64,000 nucleotides of DNA from Macquaria australasica (taxonomy: Eukaryota; Chordata; Actinopteri; Centrarchiformes; Percichthyidae). Where the stretch lies: positions 717,546-781,545 of the forward strand of contig SEMN01000228.1 of the NCBI GenBank assembly GCA_005408345.1, read 5' to 3'. Positions 20,177-32,400 of this stretch are shown here, in pieces. Under the pieces are notes generated by a model. It was given only the letters and a program-made list of their open reading frames with translations, was not told the origin of the DNA and did no database searches. Position 1 is the first letter of the stretch. Each line of letters begins with the position of its first letter. The position numbers and the translations under genes are program-made.

Positions 20177-20639
20177 TCTGTACAACACAAAAAATACACA
20201 TTTTATTATATCTGAAGATTAACATGCTTCAGCTCTGTAAATATAATACAACCGATGAACACAACAAACTACCTATTAATTAAAACTTACTTAGTTGACA
20301 AAAAGCAACAATTTTACCACTTTTACCTTGTAATTTGTGTCTTTAATTGCTCTTGTATAGTTTCTATATTGACTTGTGTTCGAAAGGCATTTTCCAGTTT
20401 TTCTGACATTTTATGGACTCAGCTGCTAATTAATTAATGAAACAGTGAAAACAATGGTTAGTTGCAGACCAACTGCCAATTATAAATACAACCATCTTTA
20501 GTAGATTCAATGAGAAAACGCAAAAATCAGAATTCAAACAATTAACTGACCAACCACCACAAACAGACCATAGATATAATATCTGTGACCATAAGTGCAT
20601 TAGCTTGATTCAATAGCAGACTGTTGGCTGCAAACACAA

Positions 20640-20940
20640 GAAACAAACGCACAAGAGCAACAGACTTGCCGCCAGCCGTTGGCTCCTCCCTGCTCATCTT
20701 CCGGCACAAACACCGAAACAATCACATTTCTCGAGCTCGGCAGCATCTCGCTCCAAGTGTCTTCCCTCTGTCCTCTTTCGAGTTCAAACTTTAAAGTTAA
20801 AAAACAGGGAACGGTCACTTTTTCCCCCCAAAAAACAACCTTCACCTTTGCGCACCTGCCGCGCAGTCCTGGTGATCGCGGTGGGAGCGTTCCATTTGCG
20901 TCCCTCCAACAGCAGCCGAGCCGGGCGGTGATTCAAACTA
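20640..20940. other. GC/CpG-enriched island in AT-rich DNA, unassigned
   Basis: It holds more CpG than neighbouring kilobases (gcacctgccgcgcagtcctg, gatcgcggtgggagcg, gccgagccgggcgg). On the minus strand a GCGGCAG/GTGCGC site could be a splice donor. No conserved protein piece is seen. It might be a promoter or first exon of a gene whose body lies elsewhere, or a chance enrichment. Confidence 0.25.
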
Positions 20941-20951
20941 GTGACAAATAA

Positions 20952-22267
20952 AGTTTTAAGTTTTGTTTTTATTCCCTCCTCCTAATTGCAAATAAAAGTA
21001 GAAGTCTGGGGACAGTTATAAAACATACAACTATATGAGACCTACTTGCATAATGTAGAAACAATGTTTACCAATGTAATATTGTACACATATAATAAAA
21101 TGAAAATAAAATGCAAAAGATAATCTTTTAAAAAGAATTATTTTGCTTGTTTTTTTTAAAGCCAAGATGTATGTATTTCTAATACAATCTACCCGATGAT
21201 TCTAACTGACTATTCAGATACATATCTTGTGCATTTCATATCCTTTTTTAAATTTATTTTTTATTTTATGTTATTTCATACACATAACATGTCCAAATCT
21301 TAAAATTGGCTTTTTTGAGACATCTCTTCTTATAAATAAATTCACATTATTCACTTGTATTTTCTGAAAATTCTCCTACATTATCGTTTAAAGTTTGTCT
21401 CAAAGTTTCTTTATACTAGCAGGTATGTTAAAAAAATATCAGAATTAGCCTTAAAAACGTGTGCAATATGCAGTATGTGTAATTATAGAATGTAAACTCC
21501 CTTTCATGTCATTAAACCCCCCAAATTCCCAGAAATATTTTATTTTATATATTATATTTTAGGTCCTCCACCATTGAAAAGGTTAATGGTGACTTGAATA
21601 TTATTTCCACTTAATAGTACACTGTAAAACACTGTAGAAATAATGAAAATGTTAGTATGTAATTATCAATTATTATGATGATCAAAATAGTTGCCAGTTG
21701 ATTTTCTGTCCATTGATTCATTGACTAATTATTTCAGCTGTACTGTCACATTTTCATATGTTTTGTGTGCAAAAATCTTAATTTGTAAAGTAACTAGTAA
21801 CTAAAGGTGTCAGATAAATGTAGTGGAGTAAAACTATAAAATGACATGAGAAGAAAATACTCGTGAAGTACAAGTACCTCAAATTTACAGCCTACTTAAG
21901 TACAGTACATGAGTTACATTCCACCACTGATAATGAGAGAATAAAGTGTAATCTACAAAATCTGCAAAAAAACTGGAGCTCACCTCCAAGATTAAAAAAA
22001 AATATATAATTCTGCCATCTCTTTTAAAGGATTGTTGAATTTATGACTTTGAACAGACTCCCATATCATTCCTTTATTGTGCTGCACGTTTGAGTTTTCT
22101 CTGAAGCCTTCCTGACCCATCTCTCTCTCTCTCTCTCTGCTGTCTTTTTTTTTTTTTACCCTTTAACTTACCTGGACATCTAGGCCAAAAATTTGTCGCC
22201 ATGGCAACCCCTCCACAGAGGGCTGCAGCAGAGAGGAAGGGTTACCCGAGCACACTGGTATTTGACG

Positions 22268-22301
<34 letters not shown>

Positions 22302-22605
22302 GGTCAGTGGAGAAATCAGCTCTTTAGCTTCTGAAGCCACAGCAGAGCTCGGAGCCATCCAGCAGAGGATCTGTGATCTGTGCAGACTGCCAGGACTCCA
22401 CAATAACCTCCAGGCTGCCTTTTATGTTGCTCCACCAATGGGTTTGTCAGGACTCGGGCCAGGTTTTCTTTTCTTTTTTTATTTTTTTTTAAGTCTAGTT
22501 TTGGGCTGATAATGGTTTTATAATCTCATCTAATTTAAATCAGGCAGAGCAGCACTTTCTTTTCTCAGCGAGGCCCGGTGTTGAGACACTGTACAAGTAA
22601 TGTAC
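20952..22605. other. no gene recognised; very AT-rich
   Basis: AT-rich sequence with hAT-like repeat remnants at 21780-21936, a (CT)n run near 22122-22139 and a (CA)n run at 22268-22297. Confidence 0.5.
21780..21936. repeat. hAT-like repeat fragment (right end)
   Basis: It contains gtaaagtaactagtaactaa, tagtggagtaaaactataaa and acagtacatgagttac, and ends attccaccactg, the inverted counterpart of the cagtggtgga left end. No left end is close by. Confidence 0.55.
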
Positions 22606-22696
22606 CCAAGTGCAGTTTATGCAACTTTACACTTCTACTTCACTACATTTCAGAGGGAAATATTGTACTTTTTGCTGCACTACATTTATCTGACAG

Positions 22697-23343
22697 CAGT
22701 GGTGGAAGACGTATTCAGGTCCTTTACTTAAGTAAAAATACTCATTACAAGTCCTGCATTCACAATCCTACTTTAGCAAAAATACAGATGTTTTATCACA
22801 AAATGTACTTAAAGTATAAAAAGTTAAATTACTTATTCTGCAGTAAAATGTTCCCTGTCACTGTTATATTATTAATGACATTAGATTGTTTACTGATGCA
22901 TCAATGTTAGAGCAGCATTTTACTGTTGTAGCTGCTCGAGGTGGAGCTAGTTTCAACTACTTTATATACAGTTAGCTAGTTTAGTCCAGTGGTTCCCAAC
23001 CTAGGGGTCGGGCCCCTCCAAAGGGTCACAAGATAAATCTGAGGGGTTGTGAGATGATTAATGGGAGAGGGAAGAAGAAAAGTTCTGATACACAAATTTA
23101 TATTGTATGTTTTAACGACTTTTACATTTTTGTGTGAAATATTAGATCATTTTACCTCAAACAGTTATTGAAATGAAACAGAGAATTTAAGAGGGGAAAT
23201 GTCTCTAGTGGAACTGCTAACAATGCTGATAATACTTTACATGTTGTTTTGAATACAGGACTTGACTTGTAATGAAGTATCTTCAAATTGTGTTATTGCT
23301 ACTTTTACTTAAATAAAGGATCTGAATACTTTGTCCACTGCTG
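22697..23343. repeat. hAT-like repeat, near-complete copy (CAGTGGTGGA family)
   Basis: It starts cagtggtggaagacgtattc and ends actttgtccactg, an imperfect inverted pair. The interior holds the typical fish phrases cctttacttaagtaaaaata, gtaaaatgttccctgtcactg and gctgctcgaggtggagctag. A partial copy of a related element (22607-22695) abuts it. A foreign interior segment near 22990-23170 (ccagtggttcccaacctaggg) looks like a further insertion. It lies just beyond the inferred grb7 3' end. Confidence 0.6.
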
Positions 23344-23433
23344 CTTTTACTTTAATATTTCTTGTCTTGGTTAACTACATACAGGTAGATGACATTTTAA
23401 ATGCAAGAAAGTCTTCGTTTAATATGAAATTAT

Positions 23434-25091
23434 TTTATTCAACATATATAAAACAGGTCTGAAAAGGGCACAAAACATTGAAAGTATATAAAACTAACAA
23501 ACCCTATTTGATTTTAAAACAATGTGGGTAAACTTTGGACTTAATGAATAATGACGATATGTGTATATATACATTTTAGCAACGGATCTTCATGATAAAA
23601 TGCAAACAGTTAAGTGCAAATATTCATAAGTAAAAGAAAACATGTTTACACAACCACCGATAAACAGATCGGAAACGCTGTATTTTACAGGCTTGTACAG
23701 GCTTCCAAGAAGTTACCTGGAAATAATTGAATTTGGTATCAATTATAGGAATAATAGGAATATTCTTGAAAGAACTGCTCCATCTAAACCCAAATAAATT
23801 ATTCATTTATAACTGAAGACTTGTTTGTCTCTAAAGACTTTACGGATGGAAGAAATTACGGACCTGCAAAATAAAGCGTTACAAAAAAGTGTTAACTTTG
23901 AGGTCCGCTTACTAGCTTTGTCCAGAGCTTTAACCACATCTTACAGTCTTCCTCAGCAAGTGTCGTGGTAAAACTGTTTTTTTTTGGGGTCAAGAATGAA
24001 TTCTCACACTCGACACCTACAGCAAGTTTTCATGCACCCTCATAAAACGTACATGTTTGTTAGATATTTGGTTGTTTAAACATCACCAGACAACGCAGTT
24101 CCCCTTCACCATCATTGTGCAAATACAGCAGTGAACGAGTCCTTACAGTTATAGTACTTAAAGTTTGTTCTAATTAACATATGAGATTGTTTTTAAGGCA
24201 CAAACAACAAGTTAATGTGCAAAACATTCAACAAACAGTCAGAAGAGTGAGAATTTACATGCTACATGATTGCAACCTGGGGTATTTTCATGATTACAGC
24301 ATCACAATTGTCTTCACTATTAATATCAAAACATGTTCATTTCTTACATTACACAGCTGAAAAAACCCTATAAATTCCTCTTTTGAGCTTTGACTCAGAG
24401 CGCCCTCTGGTGGCCACAATCCATCAGTTCTTCAGTGAAATCTGGTGAAGCCACAATCAAAACCTTCCCTCCTGCTGCCTCTCATCACAGCACGCCGTCC
24501 TCCACCTCTCCTCATGTCTGCATGGATCTGAAGTGCTAAAAGGTCTGTCCAACATGGCTAATTAAGCCATCGCCATGGGGACGGGCAGCTCGTTAATTAA
24601 AAAAAACAACCACTGTCTGGAGCTGCACGTGTAGTCGAAATAATTAAAAATACTAAAGAGAGGAGGGGCGGACAATATGCTTCACGTCTGGCTCACACTT
24701 CCCACGAGTCCACCACGTCTTACAGCCCTGATAACATCGTCACACAGACTGCACACCCTTTGCACTGCTCGGGCACACAATCCAATCCAGTGTAACTGCT
24801 CTCTTTATCATCTGTGCTTAATAGATATCAATGCAATCTGATGACTAAGACTGGGCTCCATGCAAAAATTTACAAAAGCATGCAAATCCAAACGCGATGA
24901 TGGACAGAAGTACATGAAAAAACTGAGGAAATAAGAGTCACAGGAACATTTATGCACATTATCTAGTATACGGACCACAGATCTCTGAGGTCCACACTTG
25001 AATTAACGGTCTGGATGACTGATCCTGGGACAAGAGGAGAGGCTACATTAAAAAAGGGATCCTGGACCAACAGGGAAGAGGTGTAAAGGAC
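23434..25091 (-). other. grb7: grb7 3' UTR (inferred)
   Basis: After the grb7 stop there is about 1.65 kb without a coding pattern. The first plausible AATAAA on the minus strand is at 23434-23439, just before an older hAT-like repeat ends at 23343. The end point is inferred from this signal alone; a shorter or alternative end cannot be excluded. Confidence 0.45.
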
Positions 25092-26418
25092 TCAGAGTGC
25101 TACACAGACGCAGGGGTGCTTGAGGCAGACAGGAAGGATGCCCTTGTTGATTTGGTGGAACTCCACCAGCTGCAGGAGGTCTATGAAGAGAGTCAGACCG
25201 TCGTCCATGGTGAAGTACTTCCTGCCGCCCTCTTCGCACTGCAGAGGCGAGGACAATCACACTTAGGGCGTACAATAAAGATACGGGGGTTTTTTTCCCT
25301 GAAAGAAGGAGGTTCTTTAAAGGAGAACGAAAGGGGAACTCACAGGGATCACCAGGTAATGTTTGGTCTTCAGCTTATAACACAGCGACAGGACAAAGCA
25401 CTGGGCATGCTGCTGGCTCTCACGAATGAGGAACATCCTACACACACACACACACACGCACACACACACACACACACACACACGTATGAGAATAGATAAC
25501 AGGGTTCCCACACATTTTTACCAATGAAGTTCCATAACTTTCCCATACTATTTTACCCCATTTCCACGACTTTATTTAAGTAGTTTAAAATAAGTAGGCC
25601 TATATAGCGATCATAGGGCGCAGTAATGAGGCTCTTACTCCAGTGTTCAATGACCTAAGACAGGCATTATAGCAAAAATGTAGCACGGAATATTATTATG
25701 CCAACCATATTCTTTTATTTTCACTAATTTTGCATTGGCTTAAATTAATGTCAGCATTTGCCACATTTATCAATATAAAAGTAATAATGCATAGAAGTTT
25801 TAAATTACAGGGTTTTTTGTTGGTTTGCCTATCTAAAAGTTTTTTACGTATCGGGTTTTCACCTGCCCCCCCATCCCAAATCTGCAGATAAGCAAACTGC
25901 TAGCGCTTGCTAACTTCAGACATTCCCGTATTTTGTGTAACGTTAGACATGTTTTGGGATTTTTATGGACATATTTTAAATAATGGCCAAAACACTGTTT
26001 ATTCAAAACTTCTTCAAAACATTATGTTAATTCCAAACCATTTCCAGGCCTGGAAAAGTTTTTCTAATTTCATAACTTTCCCAGGAATGTCATGACCGCG
26101 GGAACCCTGATCCTGCTTATTGGTAAGGTTCTTTATCAATTCCCTTATTGATTCATGATCAATTTTCTGCTGTTTTATTGTCTGTCATCATCTAAAATGG
26201 ATAGAATGAGAGAATATTTGTACAGCGTTCGTTTTCACTTAGATGTTCTTGGTCCAATATGGATGTCAGTCCTCAGATACTGAGCTGCTGTACTGTGTAA
26301 AAGGGTCTTTACAGACGCCGCTCCACTCACCCGTCCACCAGGCCCTGCTTCTCTATCAGCCTCTGAGTTTCCTTTCTGGACACGCCGCCATGAAACCACG
26401 GCTGGGACTTGTGGATGG
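25092..26418 (-). CDS. grb7: grb7 exons 12-14: SH2 domain and C-terminus
   Basis: Exons 26331-26418, 25344-25437 and 25092-25238 encode residues 420-528. Exon 12 carries IHKSQPWFHGGVSRKE. Exon 13 carries FLIRES, with the phosphotyrosine-binding Arg at about residue 454, then FVLSLCYK and KHYLVIP. Exon 14 carries KYFTMDDG, LLQLVEFHQ and the terminal CVCVAL before TGA. In the family this domain docks on ErbB2, FAK and other phosphotyrosine sites. The intron between exons 12 and 13 contains a short transposon (25500-26109) and a CA repeat that runs up to 3 nt from the exon 13 acceptor AG. Confidence 0.96.
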
Positions 26419-29400
26419 CTACAAGCAAACACATGAAGACAGGAAGCAGGAGGAAGTGAGCGAGCACACAGTGTGATCTGATATTTAGAAATACAGGACC
26501 CTGTCTCCTCTCATGGTGGACTTACAGGAAGGTCTCGCGCCAGAGTTCAAGTTGGGCAGACTGCACCTCAGGGCTTCTCTCCTCTTCATCGGTGACGACA
26601 AGAAACCAAAAACAACAGAGAAAGGTCACAAATACAGAGACACTGGAGGATTTTTACAGAACTTTCCCTCCTTAAAGAATAAATCTGCTTTATTACAACA
26701 TGGGTCTGATTTTTGTAGGTTTGACCATCAATTATAACATGTAATAATAACGTGGTTTAATCTGGATGTTTTATATAGACGATATTCATTTTTTAACATA
26801 AACAAATTTTGTTATTGTGACCAAGATATACAGAGTAACATTTAAACACTCATTCAATTAGTATCAACAACAACTATAAGCAAAAAAAAAAGTTTGTAAA
26901 ACTCAAGCTTATACCCCCACCACGCCCCCCCCAATCCATCCCTCGTCCTCACCCTCCAGGCTTGTCCCTCCTCCCTCTCGGCGCTCTGGGCCTCCGTCGG
27001 GTTCTGGATGACCCGTCCGCCGGCCTTCCCTGAGAAGTCCATGGCCACCAGGCTCGCCTCCGACTTTGACTGCACGCACACGCACACACGCACACACACA
27101 CACACACAGTTAAACAAACAGTATGTATAACAGCCTAAATGTGAGATGACCCACAGAATGATTTCCTCCACGCTGCATCATGGGAACATGTCTGATGATC
27201 TCACTTTGCCATCTGGGAGTTTGGTTCCTTCCAGGCTTCGCGGGGCCGACTTGGATAACTGGTAGTTACACTGAAGCTGCTTCCCGTACTGACAACACAC
27301 ACACACACAATATGAATTATTCATTGATTTTACTGGCTATATTTGGACAAGACGATGAAGGCGATAATCTGTTTACTAAATTTAAGATAATGCAATCAGC
27401 TGCCATCAATAAATATTTGTATGCAAACTGGTTTCAGAGAGTCTTAGAGAGAAAGAGGAGGATTATTTTATTAACCTTGAACAGTCTGAAAGCAGATGTC
27501 CAACATGTTCGAGTCTGTTCGTTCTCAGCACACAGGATCTTCAGGTCCTGAGAACGGACGGGATTCCTGGAAGGCTGCGCAAACAAAGTGACATTACAAA
27601 CTGTAGCTGGATGTTTTCCAGACAGCGAAACAATCTATCAAAGTGATTTTCTATTGTTGGCAGCACTGTGACATAAATCTAGCATGCAGCTAATTACTGG
27701 TGTGCATGACGTCACTGTACGTTTCCCCCCCAAGATACAGAAACCTGAGTTCCTCAATCACTGTCAGAAGTCCCCCCCAGGTCGTCCAGTCTCCGTGGTG
27801 CTCGGAGGAGGTTTTTACCTTGATGCAGAAGGTGAAGTCTGCCGGGGCTCCGTACAGTTTACGGCTGTTCACCACAGTGTACACGTTCAGACCTTCCAGA
27901 TCAGCAACATACTGCAGGTGCCGAGGCTCCTGGTCCCCCCAAAAACACACACACATACATGTACAAAGACTTGTCAGATATATATTAAAGAAAGCATGAA
28001 AAAGTGTAATTTATCTGTTAAAAGTCTCGCTGCACTCTTCTTGTTTTATAATGTAGATGCTGTAAGTCTGTCTGGACTCGCTGACCTTGGAGGATCCTTT
28101 GGTGGAGCAGTAGAGTCCGGAGCGCCGGAGGAAAAAGTAGACCTTCTTCCAGGCCTTTCGACTGGGTTCTTTTACCTGCAGGAAACCCTGGATCTCTGGA
28201 CACGTCCCGGACTTCAGCAGGTTCTGAGGGACACGCAGGGATCATATATTATTTTTTAGCCAAAATAATTAGTGAACATATGTGTTTATTTTAAAGTGTA
28301 ACTACACCCTCAAATTCAGCTAGAACCCTCATGACGTATGTAAATCCCAACCGGTCGACTCTACGTCAGCGTCGGCCTTGCTCCAAGGCTGATTTAAACC
28401 AGCAGATGGCGTGTTGAGCCATTTTCAACCCAAACATTTGGTAAGACATTAACAGCAGCACTGATGTGTTTCAGCACAGTACAGTTCTATCATTTAGTTT
28501 ACAGCTCAAAAAACACGTTCAAGTGTGCAATACCTCATTTTAATTCAATGAATTCAAATGTTGTGCTGCTGTTAAACCATTTCTTTTTTGTTTATCTAAC
28601 TTGCTCACTGTATAATGACTGAGGGACATAATCAGCAGCTCATTTGCATTTTCTCCTGATTTTTCTGAATGGTGATCGTTGCAAGACTGAGAGGACCTTG
28701 TTTGTTGTAAACTACAAGTGAGCCTAATTTTGCAGCAAATTTTATATGTGTGGGGACATAAAATGTATCGCTAATAAATTTTGGTTATTGATTAATTTAT
28801 GCCAAACTTTTCGGTTGTTCCCAGCTTCTTAAATGTGAGGATATGCTGCTTTTGTCTGTTTTATATCTTTGTAAACTGAACATCTTTGGGTTTTGGACTG
28901 CTGGTCGGACAAAAAGAGATATTTACAGACTTCTGGGAGCATTTTTCACAATTTTCTTACATTTTATGGACTAAACAATTAATTAAAATCTAATGTTCCA
29001 GGTAGGATTCAGTGAGAATCAGATAAAACTGAGTACGTTACTGTTATAATGTATACTGTTATATTACTGTTAAAATATGAATGGGAATCTACAGAATTCA
29101 TAATAAAAACACCTTTACATTTTCGGCCTTTGTGTCTGTCGTATGTTGATGAATCTGTGATTGAGCTCCTGATTTCGGCCGGTTTACCTGAATGAGCTCT
29201 GATGATGTCATCCCCTTGGTGACGTCAGCACTGTCGGAGATCATGCACTCTGGGAAGAAGAGCTGAGAGAGGAAGAAGACTCATTTACAAGACAGAAAAG
29301 CTGCTTTGGACCTCGATTATCTCCAATACACAGATGAAGTACACCTCGCAGGACTCACACTCCTTTGTTTAAGATGTATTAGAGGCAACATAATAACTGA

Positions 29401-32400
29401 ATTGTTCAGACTAAGCCTTAAGTATATTATCAGTCGTGCAAAGTGTTGTGGAAAAACTGCCTTTACTTTTAAGTTGAACAGTTAAGAGACACAACAAAGT
29501 TTACTTTCACAAAAGTCACCCACATGTGCACAAAGCCAACATTTTCAAATGTGCTAAGAGGGAGACAGAGATCCTGCTGGTGTCTTTGTTTGCACATTAA
29601 AATAGGTGTGAGTGTATAAAAGACGCACGGCTGAAAGAAAAGGAATCGTCTTTTTTGATAATCGCCCAATCACTTTTCTAGAAAAAAAAAAGCCAAATAT
29701 TCTCTTGTTCCAGCCTCTAAAATAAAAGGGTTTGTTGCTTTTCTCTTTGCATTTTGGACATTTTAAGGCATCACCAGGTTGCAATGGACTATTTATGACA
29801 TTTAATAGACTCGATTCATTAGAAAAATAATGAAAATAATCGTCAGCTGCAGCCCTAAATGACTTTATGCATCCCGTCTGCACAAGGCATTCGTATGCAT
29901 TGCTCACATTGCACATGGTGGAAGTGAGTAAATCCATGTTTAAATTCACCGTTGTGCCTTCTGGAGGCAGTGTGGGAATGCTTTACAGAGACACCAGTGG
30001 GAGGTTCATCAAAACCAGTTCCCAGCGTGAACTGTCGCCTTTGTTCAGCAGCACGGGCGACACACCAGATCTGATGTAATGAAACACCTGAGGCATTAAG
30101 CCAACGTGTCTGCACCAGCACGCAACCTGCCAATCACTCGGATCACTTAACCACCACGACGTCAGGCCTCGTCAACGTCTACTGTACCAACATGTTTGAT
30201 AAAGAGCAGGAAAATCCTCCTTTCCTCTGCTCGAGGTGTTGTGTTATGTAAAAAGAAGGGATGATATTTATTCTGTCGCTTGTTATCAGATGTCAGGTTG
30301 ATGAGCTGCAGGCTGCGTACCATTGGCTTCCTGAAGAACTCGTACTTGGCGTAGTTTTTGCAGAAAACGAACCTCGTGTCACCTTTGAGAGACCAGGTCG
30401 CCTGAACCTCCAGAACAACCTCGTGGTCCTCCAGACATCTCTCTGAGGAGACAGCAGAACATGCGTGTGACATTTCCAACGCTTTACAAGCCGTTTTATA
30501 CACCTGTAGTTCCATTTAGTTAAGGTTCAGTTTCCGTCTTACCCAGGCCCAGGGTGGGATGGAGCTCCAGGAGGGCCCAGTTTTCCTGATCGCTGCAGTG
30601 AGCCGTCTGGACCAACATGTGACAAACCTCTCGGGCTGTAGCTCCTGGAGAAACCCACACCGACCTGCTGTGGCTGTCCTCGCCATACACCTTTATCAAC
30701 TGACGGGAGCACGAAAGCAGAAATATTCAGATTCTTTACTTATAAAAGTAGCAATAACACAAATAAACTGAAAGTCCTGCATTTAAAATTCAACTTAAAG
30801 TCATAACCCTTAAGATTTTCATGACATCAAACCCCATTAGTGACACAGTTTATGGTTCTATTATTAGTATTTTTTGTTATCCACTATTCCCACGCTGGAT
30901 TCAAGTTGCCTTCACTTGCACAAGGTGTTCACAGGAAATGATGCAGCTTGTGATTTCATCTCATTGATAAACAGCCACTCTTTACTGTTCACTCTCTTTA
31001 CAAACATATTAAGTTACTGCTGACGCAAACCCAACATTTGCTGATTCTTCACATTAAAAGCATACAACTGGTAAAACGCGTCTATTATTGTTTCTTTGAT
31101 AAAACAATAAGAATTTGTTTGGCTGCACTGTAAACAGATACAGCAGTAACTCTTAAGGATTACAACTCTGAGTTAAAGTACAACAGCAGAATGGCCCCTT
31201 TTATTTTATTATAATATACTACTCTATATCTACAATTTATAAAATTTTATAAACTGGGTATATATATAGGTTTTGTAAGTAAAATCTTAATCTGCAACGT
31301 AACTACCAACTACACCTGTGAGATAAATATAGTGGAGTAGAAGTATGAAGTAGCATAAAATGGAAATACACCAGTAAAGTACAAGTACCACAGTACTTAA
31401 TTACACTCTTAACAAAATTAACAGGTAGTTCACGTCTCTCATGTGATTCTATGTTATAATTCTTGTGTTTACTGTGAATTTTTACAAGCTTTTGAATAAA
31501 ACTGGCCTAAAAAGTTGGACAAAACAGGTTTTTATCTGAGACCGAGTGACTGAATACACAACATACTTTTCACAGCTGGTTTTGGCTTTGCACCAACATG
31601 GGTACACACAAGACAAGCAGTCAAAATGTGAGGCCAAGAATCTGTCAACTGTGCTGCACGGCTCACACTTCTGTATTTAATAGGCCTTGACACTTCCCTT
31701 CAAATTCCTCCTAATTTTAGACTGGCACTGGGGCAAGTCGTGCTTCTTCTTGAATCTGTTTTAACTTTCTGTCTTAAGGTGAACTGAAATTAGTGTGTTT
31801 ACGTTACAGGTGTCACATCTTATTCTGCATGTCGTGAAGCCGTGTGGTAAAGAAAGAAATCTCTAAAATACAGAGCACATCTCCTTTCTTATCTGTTTAG
31901 GAAAAGATCAGATAGGAGGTGAACTGGGTGCAGGTTATTCAAGGGTCAGGATGTTTCTCCGATCGAGCTGCTGTCTGACAGCACGGCGGCGTCTGGATCC
32001 AGCAGCACGCTTCAATCCAAAAGAAAACAAACCTGCCAGACCTGAAACCTGCGCCTGTCAATCAACAAGACCTGACTGGCTGGGCAAGTGCCGGCGTCAC
32101 TTGGGACAAATAGCAGCCGAGTATCAACCAGGGAGGATTTATGGGGGAGGAACATTCTTCTTTCAGTGGAAACCTCGCAATTCATTATCCGGTCCAGAGG
32201 AGGAAAATATGCTTCTCTTTACTAAGGACAAATTCACTTTCTGTGCTTTGGGACATGAAGCTAACAACGTGTGACAACAGCGGAGATTAGATCAGATATT
32301 CAAACACGCTGTGGTAGCATTTCATTTTGTGCATGGAATCTGAAATAGAGAGGAGCTGATGCTTTATACCTTAAAATGTAGTTAATGTGCTAAACTGATT

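Noticed and set aside
27684..28259. 191-aa plus-strand frame
   Set aside because: It spans two grb7 exons and their intron on the opposite strand; the minus strand encodes the PH domain with proper splice sites.
30443..30515. N-terminal extension of grb7 exon 4 (MELQVYKTACKALEM)
   Set aside because: It lies upstream of a clear acceptor (tcctcag) and has no counterpart in GRB7.
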